This document shows positions 29,506 to 34,377 of a stretch of 34,377 nt of DNA, piece by piece (the first letter of the stretch is position 1; every line of letters starts with the position of its first letter). Origin of the DNA: a virus; IMG/VR virus record IMGVR_UViG_3300024344_000063, positions 1 through 34,377 of that record, one strand, 5' to 3'. Position numbers and translations under genes: made by a program. A model generated the notes under the pieces. The model worked only from the letters and a program-made list of their open reading frames with translations. It did not search any database and was not told where the DNA came from.

Positions 29506-30567
29506 TTAACTTATTTTTTTCATCTTACCTAGAATAGCTTCTCTAAGTAATGCAATAGTTTGAGATTGTTCTAACTGTGTTTCTTTCATTTCAGCAATCT
29601 CTGTGTTTGCAATTCTTAATTTTTTAATTTCTTCATCCTTTCTAACTAGATCAAATATCAGTAAATCTTTTTCAAAGTCCATATAGTTTTCTAGTTTTTC
29701 TTCATCTGACATTCTGTCATATTGGAGAAGATATCCTTTCTCTCCTGCTAATAGTTTAGCAAGATTCTCATCATGCCTTGAAATCTTTGTAATGAAATAA
29801 GCTCTGAATGAGTGAGTAGTGATTTGATTATTTCCAGAATCCTCATACTTTTGATTCAATCCTAGAGGTTCTAAATGCCTTGCTAGAGTTTGACCTTTGC
29901 ATGATTCAACTGATTTTACATTAGTATTCTTTGTAAATATTAAATCATCATCATCTAGTTTTTTGAGTATTGGTTTTAAAACAGATGCAGTTTCTTTACT
30001 GAAAAATGTAGTTCTTGCTTTGTGGAATTTTGCTATAGTAGTAGGAATTTTTACCATGATTCTCTCAGTATCAAGTATCAAGTGTTTCTTTCTAAGTTGA
30101 ACAATTTCCCCGATTCTCATACCTGATGAAATCTGACACATGAAGAGAACCTTATCAGGATATGTAAGAGAATTTAGAATAGTTTGAATCTCATCAATTT
30201 TTAAACCTCTCAAATCTTTCTCTGCTTTTCTAGGCATTTCAATATGTTCCTGAACATCATCCTTTGTTAAGGGCGATCCTCTGTAGAATAGATATTTTCT
30301 AACAGAAGCAGCAGCTCCTATTACTGAATTAGGATGATGCCCTTTCTTCTTTGTTCTATGATTGACAGCTTCTAATGAATACCAATTAATGAATAATTGG
30401 AAAATATCTATAGAATCCTCCTTTGTTTTAGGAATATAGCCTGATTTACCTACCCTTTTTTCTGCAAACTCTTCCCATAATTTGATCCTTTTACGATAAG
30501 CTTCTACAGTTTTGAAATCCTTAATGGCAATTTTATTAAAAAAATCCTCTTTTGTTTTCTTCAACAT
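29506..30567 (-). CDS. int: Tyrosine recombinase/integrase, thaumarchaeal type
   Basis: This 353-residue protein should integrate and excise the viral genome. Catalytic residues: Arg in QISSGMRIGEIVQLRKKHL (near 149), HSFR in TTHSFRAYFITKIS (near 250) and the nucleophile Tyr in GYLLQYDRMSDEEK (near 282). The N-terminal 100 residues form a core-binding domain (EAYRKRIKLWEEFAEK), and the C-terminus ends in a coiled coil. The SGMRIGEIVQLRKK and GYLLQYDRMSDEEKLENYMD blocks look like thaumarchaeal integrases I recall, the chief reason for assigning the host. The promoter-like element is 34 nt upstream of the ATG. Confidence 0.85.
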   Translation of the reverse strand: MLKKTKEDFFNKIAIKDFKTVEAYRKRIKLWEEFAEKRVGKSGYIPKTKEDSIDIFQLFINWYSLEAVNHRTKKKGHHPNSVIGAAASVRKYLFYRGSPLTKDDVQEHIEMPRKAEKDLRGLKIDEIQTILNSLTYPDKVLFMCQISSGMRIGEIVQLRKKHLILDTERIMVKIPTTIAKFHKARTTFFSKETASVLKPILKKLDDDDLIFTKNTNVKSVESCKGQTLARHLEPLGLNQKYEDSGNNQITTHSFRAYFITKISRHDENLAKLLAGEKGYLLQYDRMSDEEKLENYMDFEKDLLIFDLVRKDEEIKKLRIANTEIAEMKETQLEQSQTIALLREAILGKMKKIS

Positions 30568-30593
30568 GGCTATTCTATTACAAGAATGGTAAT

Positions 30594-30601
30594 AGAAGTA
30601 T
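30594..30601 (-). promoter_or_regulatory. WTACTTCY promoter-like element of the integrase
   Basis: The coding strand reads ATACTTCT 34 nt upstream of the integrase ATG, placing this gene in the same control group as the structural genes. The rest of the gap to 30725 has CCCAC/GTGGG inverted pentamers at about 30607 and 30651 and the atcgcgaaa nonamer (30693-30701), no gene. Confidence 0.45.
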
Positions 30602-30725
30602 TATAATCCCACTATTCTAAGGGAAGATATCTTGATAATCCTTTGAAATTGTGGGAATATATAGAATATTATACACTTTGTTAAGATGTTATATCGCGAA
30701 AATTAAAGATATTCTCGATTTATGA

Positions 30726-31322
30726 TCATAATACTGCATTTGCCATAGAAATATTCAATCTTGTAACGTAAATATCTCCTGAATCAAATGTAAATGCTGT
30801 AGGTTTTGATCTTGCTAATGCTGTATTAGAATCTGATAAATGCCAATGATATCCTACTTCTCCAACTACTATACCTGTAGCTGAAATATTAGTATCAAGC
30901 CATTGAACTCCTGCCTTGAAAGTTTGATTGACAACTTTACGCTGTCCTGCTACTGAACTCTGTAATCTAGCATAACTTCCTCCTGTATCTTCTGTTACTA
31001 AATCCTGATGAGTTTCATCTTCATCTGATGTTCCTGTTCCAAGAGAAAAATAATCAGGAGTAGCCGATTCTTCTGCTGACCATAATTTCAAACCATGAGT
31101 CATTCCTGTTAAATGAACAATATTTTCAGTAACATCAAAATATTTAGGAATTACAGTTTTTCCTGCTACTGCTCCACAATCAAATATTTCTTTCATAAGT
31201 CCATCAAATTCATCTACAATATGATTAGGATTAAATGAAATCTCATCTTCTCTAAATCCTGCTGTAAACCATGTATCTTTCCACATTGTAACATGAGGAG
31301 GGATATCTGCAAAAACTTCCAA
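30726..31322 (-). CDS. Tail/baseplate-associated virion protein candidate
   Basis: This 198-residue protein, at the end of the tail-fibre cluster, contains TMWKDTWFTAGFREDEIS, a helical EFDGLMKEIFDCGAVAGKTV and then strand-rich sections (DYFSLGTGTSDEDETHQDL, KAGVQWLDTNISATGIVVGE, VGYHWHL). The 'lGtGtsxedextdL' and 'vGEvGy' pieces resemble phage tail proteins with beta-sandwich domains. TTG start, just after the previous stop. The role is inferred from position. Confidence 0.5.
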   Translation of the reverse strand: MEVFADIPPHVTMWKDTWFTAGFREDEISFNPNHIVDEFDGLMKEIFDCGAVAGKTVIPKYFDVTENIVHLTGMTHGLKLWSAEESATPDYFSLGTGTSDEDETHQDLVTEDTGGSYARLQSSVAGQRKVVNQTFKAGVQWLDTNISATGIVVGEVGYHWHLSDSNTALARSKPTAFTFDSGDIYVTRLNISMANAVL

Positions 31323-31325
31323 ATT

Positions 31326-31526
31326 CTATCCCTTGATTGTTGTAGTTCCTTCTTTGTTTTGTAATAATTTAATATTATTCCAAGTAGTAGATTTTATCTT
31401 TGTTTCCATAGCATCAACTTCCCATACAGGAACGTTAATCTCTGTAGCTTCTTTTCCATTATCTGAAATTAATCTTAAAGTTGTCATAAATGATCCTTTT
31501 GTATCTATTCTTTCTATTTTTGCCAT
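31326..31526 (-). CDS. Small strand-rich tail-cluster protein
   Basis: This protein is 66 residues from the ATG at 31526 (MAKIERIDTKGSFMTTLRLI), which overlaps the upstream stop. The longer form from 31544 would read 24 bases into that gene in another frame and is less likely. A TTACTTCC element (31557-31564) lies 38 nt upstream. It has alternating strands (TEINVPVWEVDAMETKIKST) as in small beta-barrel adaptor proteins. Unknown role. Confidence 0.5.
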   Translation of the reverse strand: MAKIERIDTKGSFMTTLRLISDNGKEATEINVPVWEVDAMETKIKSTTWNNIKLLQNKEGTTTIKG

Positions 31527-31786
31527 ACTACAAGCCCTCCACATTCACATTTGATAGGAAGTAATCTTTCACTTCTTCTAGTCCAACTATTCCAACAATA
31601 AACACAAGTATATTTTTGAAGTTTCATGAAACATCTACATTCATCACAATATCTAAAACCATTCATCATGAAATTATTGATGTATTCTCTTTCTGTTAAT
31701 GGTTGAACTTTACATTTATCACAGCAATAACCTGAAATATTAACTTCAGGATGATTAATTCCTTCATAAAATTCTTGTCGTAACAT
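31514..31786 (-). CDS. Zinc-ribbon protein in the tail-fibre cluster
   Basis: This 90-residue protein has four zinc-type pairs: GYCCDKCKVQPLT, RYCDECRCFMKL, YTCVYCWNSWTRRSE and IKCECGGLVVWQK. The last two resemble rubredoxin-like/ribosomal-type ribbons. It sits among tail genes, an odd place for a nucleic-acid-binding protein; a structural role or a regulator of late expression are both possible. Starts 1 nt after the preceding stop. Confidence 0.55.
   Translation of the reverse strand: MLRQEFYEGINHPEVNISGYCCDKCKVQPLTEREYINNFMMNGFRYCDECRCFMKLQKYTCVYCWNSWTRRSERLLPIKCECGGLVVWQK
31557..31564 (-). promoter_or_regulatory. WTACTTCY element inside a coding region
   Basis: TTACTTCC lies 38 nt upstream of the ATG at 31526 but within the zinc-ribbon gene. 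It may be chance. Confidence 0.3.
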
Positions 31787-31787
31787 T

Positions 31788-32267
31788 TTAATCAGTTCCT
31801 AACATTGAAATATTTGAATCTGTATCATAACTTCCTCCTGCTGAATTATTACAATCTACTCTATCTAATGTATTTGTTGTATCTACCCATTTTGCTACAA
31901 GTTCCATTCTTTCAGGAGCATTTCCAGATCCTGCAGTATTAGGAGAAATATTCCAAAATATTAATAATTTTTCTTCTGAAGAAATTGAACAAACAAAACA
32001 ATTAATGAAACTATCTAATGCTCCTGATTGATCCATTCTTAGATTTGAAAGACTTGTTCCTGTTGAATCTGCTCCTCCCTCCAAACTAAATCTTCTTGCA
32101 TAAACACTTGTAGCATCGTTATTTAATGTCATTTCAACTTGTGATGTTCCAGAAGTAATTTTATGAATAAGAATTTGATTAAATATTTTACCTCCTAAAT
32201 CAGTAATATCCATATCATCTGCTGCACTTCCTAAAGTGACAGGTGTTCCATTCTTACTCCAAGCCAT
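31788..32267 (-). CDS. Single-copy version of the repeated tail beta domain
   Basis: This 159-residue protein has the same pattern as each half of the 353-residue protein upstream: VYARRFSLEGGADSTGTSLS, INCFVCSISSEEKLLIFWNI, SGNAPERMELVAKWVDTTNT and the ending SNISMLGTD. The shared pieces (xxxRxSxxGGADxT, NxSxxEKL, GNxPxRxExVxKWxxTxxxxxxV, final G-x-D) show three copies of one beta-rich domain encoded in a row. In tails such domains usually bind the host surface. It overlaps the upstream stop by one base. Confidence 0.6.
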   Translation of the reverse strand: MAWSKNGTPVTLGSAADDMDITDLGGKIFNQILIHKITSGTSQVEMTLNNDATSVYARRFSLEGGADSTGTSLSNLRMDQSGALDSFINCFVCSISSEEKLLIFWNISPNTAGSGNAPERMELVAKWVDTTNTLDRVDCNNSAGGSYDTDSNISMLGTD

Positions 32268-33328
32268 TAGTCAGAACCCCATACTCTTATTTTACTTCCA
32301 GATAATAATCCTGAACCAAAAGCCCATTTATCCATAACTACTTTAGTAATTTGTGAACTCGTATTTGCCCATTTGAAAACTCTTTCTTCTCTATGTGGTT
32401 CATTTCCTGCTCCTGATGCATCATTCATTGTAGTATTCATGATTCCTAATTTTTCATTTGCAGAATTATTAACTATAAATATATTAACAAATTGTGGTAA
32501 TGTTGCCTGATTTAGATTTCCTTCAATATCTATTCTATTACCACTTGTTAATGTTCCATCTGCTCCTCCGTTATAGGATTGTCTTGTAGCATAATTAGAA
32601 CCTGAATCTGAATTAAATCTCATTACAGAAGATACTGCAGCATCATGTCCTTTAATGAAAGCCTGAATCCATAGATATTTTTTTGCTGTGAATGTTCCTG
32701 AATCTAAATTTCCTGTTGATGAAATATCTACACTTGCTAATTCCTCCCAGAAATTAGTAGTATGTGTATCTGCTGCATCCCAACCTAAAATTATAATTTC
32801 AGAGTTAGTAGAGAATGAACCACTTGAATTTAATGTTGCTTTGAATGTGTCTAATGGATTAGATGTGTTTACCCACTTTCCTACATTCTCAATTCTTTTT
32901 GGAGCGTTTGTTGCTCCTGTTAATCCAAACACTCTCCAAGATTGGAATAGTTTTTCTTTACTGGATATGTTTGAACAATATCCTATATGATATTCTATTG
33001 TTGTACTATATCCACCTATTCCATCTATTCCAGCGTTACTACTTGTAAGTGTAGTATCTGCTGCTCCATCTGTTGATGAACGTCTTGCATTATTTGAACC
33101 TGTATCTTCGCTACCATTTCCAACTCTGAAAGTATTACCACTTCCTGCATTAGCATAAATCGGAGAAAATAGAAACATATAATATCGTTTGTCGTTAAAT
33201 CCTGTAACTTCAATACTACTACCTGCACTTCCTAAAGTAGTTCTTGCAAGTTCTTTCCATCCCCCTACAGAACCTCCTCCTGAAGAAGGTTTTCCCATTA
33301 ATCCTGTATTAAATAATGAAGGAATCAA
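32267..33328 (-). CDS. Two-domain tail fibre protein (duplicated beta domain)
   Basis: This 353-residue protein contains a short N-terminal linker (MIPSLFNTGLMGKPSSGGGS) then two related domains, residues about 22-170 and 175-353. Domain 1 shows ARRSSTDGAADTTLTSS, NISSKEKLFQSWRVFG, TNAPKRIENVGKWVNTSNPL and IIILGWD; domain 2 shows ATRQSYNGGADGTLTSG, NSANEKLGIMN, GNEPHREERVFKWANTSSQI and RVWGSD. These align with the 159-residue protein downstream. A host-binding fibre is likely. The TTG start has AGGAG at 9 nt. Confidence 0.65.
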   Translation of the reverse strand: MIPSLFNTGLMGKPSSGGGSVGGWKELARTTLGSAGSSIEVTGFNDKRYYMFLFSPIYANAGSGNTFRVGNGSEDTGSNNARRSSTDGAADTTLTSSNAGIDGIGGYSTTIEYHIGYCSNISSKEKLFQSWRVFGLTGATNAPKRIENVGKWVNTSNPLDTFKATLNSSGSFSTNSEIIILGWDAADTHTTNFWEELASVDISSTGNLDSGTFTAKKYLWIQAFIKGHDAAVSSVMRFNSDSGSNYATRQSYNGGADGTLTSGNRIDIEGNLNQATLPQFVNIFIVNNSANEKLGIMNTTMNDASGAGNEPHREERVFKWANTSSQITKVVMDKWAFGSGLLSGSKIRVWGSD

Positions 33329-33340
33329 TTAAAGGAACTC

Positions 33341-34105
33341 CTAAGAAGAAGTTCCATCATCTAAAGTTAATTCGATTTGAATACCTATAAGTTCAGCATC
33401 AACTCCTAAATTATCAGCAGTTACATCTCTAGTTAATTCTAAAATTAATAAATCAGAATCAGCAGGAGTTCCCCCTATTGTAATTGCAGAACTCCAATCT
33501 GTAGTATGGTTATCATTATCTGCAATCCAAATATCAGTTACATTTTGAGTTCCTGAAAAAGCAGTTGTTAAAGCATCATCATTGGAATAAGCATAACCTG
33601 ATAAATCAAAATCAATAGTTTGAGCTGATGAACCTCCTGAACATGTCCATACTAATCTAAACTTTATAGTTCCGTTATTCCAATTTCTAGGAAGCATAAT
33701 AGGAGGAAGTTGTGCATATTCCTGAGTAGTTGTATCAAAATTCATAGTAGATTGTTCATAGTTTGAAGTAGCTTGTGTTCTATCAGTTAGAGCAGCTCCA
33801 TTAGTAGCTCTAGGTTTTAGAGCTTGAGCTGGAATCCATATATCCTGAGTGCCAATAACTGAAGATAATGTTAAATTCTTATCTGGAAAAGTAAAAACTC
33901 TAGTAGTCGCTGTAGTAATAGATCCTGCATCAAAACGAACTTTCTTTGTAGCATCAGCAGGATCAGTTAAGAAAAAATCATCATCAAAAATATTAGCAAT
34001 CTCAGAACCTCCTCCGTTTAGAAAATCAGAAATCTTCTGAGTAGCATTACCTCCGAATGTAGAAGCTGTACTAGAGGAAGGAGTAGAAATAGTATCAAAA
34101 ACCAT
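33341..34105 (-). CDS. Tail fibre/baseplate-like structural protein, allele B
   Basis: This 254-residue counterpart of 101-865 has the same length. The N-terminal 49 residues and last 8 are identical, while the middle changes at dozens of positions (e.g. FDAGSITTATTRVFTFPDKN, DIWIPAQALKPRATNGAAL, ALTTAFSGTQNVTDIWIADN). Shared parts include FDTTTQEYAQLPP and RLVWTC. The pattern, conserved ends and variable centre, is what recombination between strains at an adhesin gene would produce. If the genome is circular, A and B are two population variants of one locus. Confidence 0.75.
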   Translation of the reverse strand: MVFDTISTPSSSTASTFGGNATQKISDFLNGGGSEIANIFDDDFFLTDPADATKKVRFDAGSITTATTRVFTFPDKNLTLSSVIGTQDIWIPAQALKPRATNGAALTDRTQATSNYEQSTMNFDTTTQEYAQLPPIMLPRNWNNGTIKFRLVWTCSGGSSAQTIDFDLSGYAYSNDDALTTAFSGTQNVTDIWIADNDNHTTDWSSAITIGGTPADSDLLILELTRDVTADNLGVDAELIGIQIELTLDDGTSS

Positions 34106-34132
34106 AAAACAATTTGAAAATTAGAAATAAAG

Positions 34133-34140
34133 GGAAGTAA
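34133..34140 (-). promoter_or_regulatory. WTACTTCY promoter-like element
   Basis: Identical to the one at 893-900, 35 nt upstream of the ATG at 34105. Confidence 0.45.
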
Positions 34141-34142
34141 AC

Positions 34143-34377
34143 CTAGTACAAGTCTAGAGTATCATTTCCTGATTCCCCTTCAAATGATATAGCTGATAAC
34201 TGATTATTACTATGAAAAATATTGTTACTGTGAAAATCAGTAATTTGAGAACTTGTTTGTTCTCCTGCTTCCCAAAAGAACCAAGCTACAGAGCCATATA
34301 ATTTCTGATCAAATGTTCCTCCGTTATCTCTAGCTCCAAAGTAAGCAGCTCTTGTATTAGTAATTGAAGCAGTAATT
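34143..34377 (-). CDS. C-terminal part of the LamG-like adhesin (partial at window edge)
   Basis: This matches 903-1137 with a handful of substitutions clustered near the stop and in the last helix (FEGESGN region). It is cut by the window end and would continue into the gene at 903-1955 in a closed genome. Encodes the C-terminal strands of the jelly roll. Confidence 0.65.
   Translation of the reverse strand, partial: ITASITNTRAAYFGARDNGGTFDQKLYGSVAWFFWEAGEQTSSQITDFHSNNIFHSNNQLSAISFEGESGNDTLDLY

Larger units (their letters stand above)
33241..34377. repeat. Right copy of the terminal overlap
   Basis: This segment repeats 1-1137 with no gap. Identity is complete at 33241-33367, low in the centre of the 254-residue gene, and near complete from about 34080 to the end, apart from a few differences between 34184 and 34251. 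It carries a second allele of the tail gene and the end of the LamG-like gene. Confidence 0.85.

Noticed and set aside
33025-33228. Minus-strand frame overlapping the two-domain tail fibre
   Set aside because: Gln/Val/Leu-rich content results from reading the Ser/Gly-rich fibre gene out of frame.

Overview
This window looks like the essentially complete genome of a temperate, tailed (siphovirus-like, HK97-fold) virus of an archaeon, most likely a marine ammonia-oxidising Thaumarchaeota/Nitrososphaerota. The sequence is A+T-rich, and nearly every gene lies on the minus strand and is packed end to end with ATGA or TTGA overlaps. The archaeal assignment rests mainly on the tyrosine integrase, whose SGMRIGE, HSFRAYF and GYLLQYDRMS blocks resemble integrases I remember from thaumarchaeal genomes, and on the many small CxxC zinc-ribbon proteins. 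It is an inference made without a database search. The first 1,137 bases recur at the end with a constant offset of 33,240, so the contig appears to run once around a circular or terminally redundant genome of about 33.24 kb. The two copies carry different alleles of one tail gene.

Read in the direction of transcription (high to low coordinates), the genome starts at an integrase flanked by repeat-bearing non-coding DNA (29142-30725). Next comes a compact early/replication operon (28999-20105): zinc-finger paralogues, HNH-type proteins, a prim-pol/SF3 helicase, a RecB-like nuclease, an MT-A70 DNA adenine methyltransferase, a DUF5664-type nucleotide hydrolase, a DEDD exonuclease, a small HExxH protein and a glycosyltransferase. 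A perfect 24-bp inverted repeat built from tandem 9-mers interrupts it. Packaging and head genes follow (20054-10750): a putative small terminase, the large terminase, an Ig-like protein, portal, Mu-F-like protein and a protease-scaffold-capsid fusion. A possible egress module (two membrane proteins and an HExxH protease, 10691-9675), connectors, the tail tube, a frameshifted tail-assembly chaperone pair, the tape measure, tail tip and adhesins come next (9403-1). The order wraps through the end of the window into more tail-fibre genes (33328-30726) and back to the integrase.

Four things stand out. An 8-bp element, WTACTTCY on the coding strand, sits 34-45 nt upstream of about a dozen start codons, mostly of structural genes and the integrase, while the early operon instead uses Shine-Dalgarno sites and TTG starts. 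There is a textbook -1 slippery heptamer (T TTT TTA) in the tail chaperone gene and a second candidate (A AAA AAA) in a small zinc-ribbon gene. Tiny cysteine-rich ORFs of 27-53 codons are tucked between major genes. The receptor-binding region shows a domain present three times and allelic variation. No tRNA, rRNA, CRISPR array or insertion sequence was seen.
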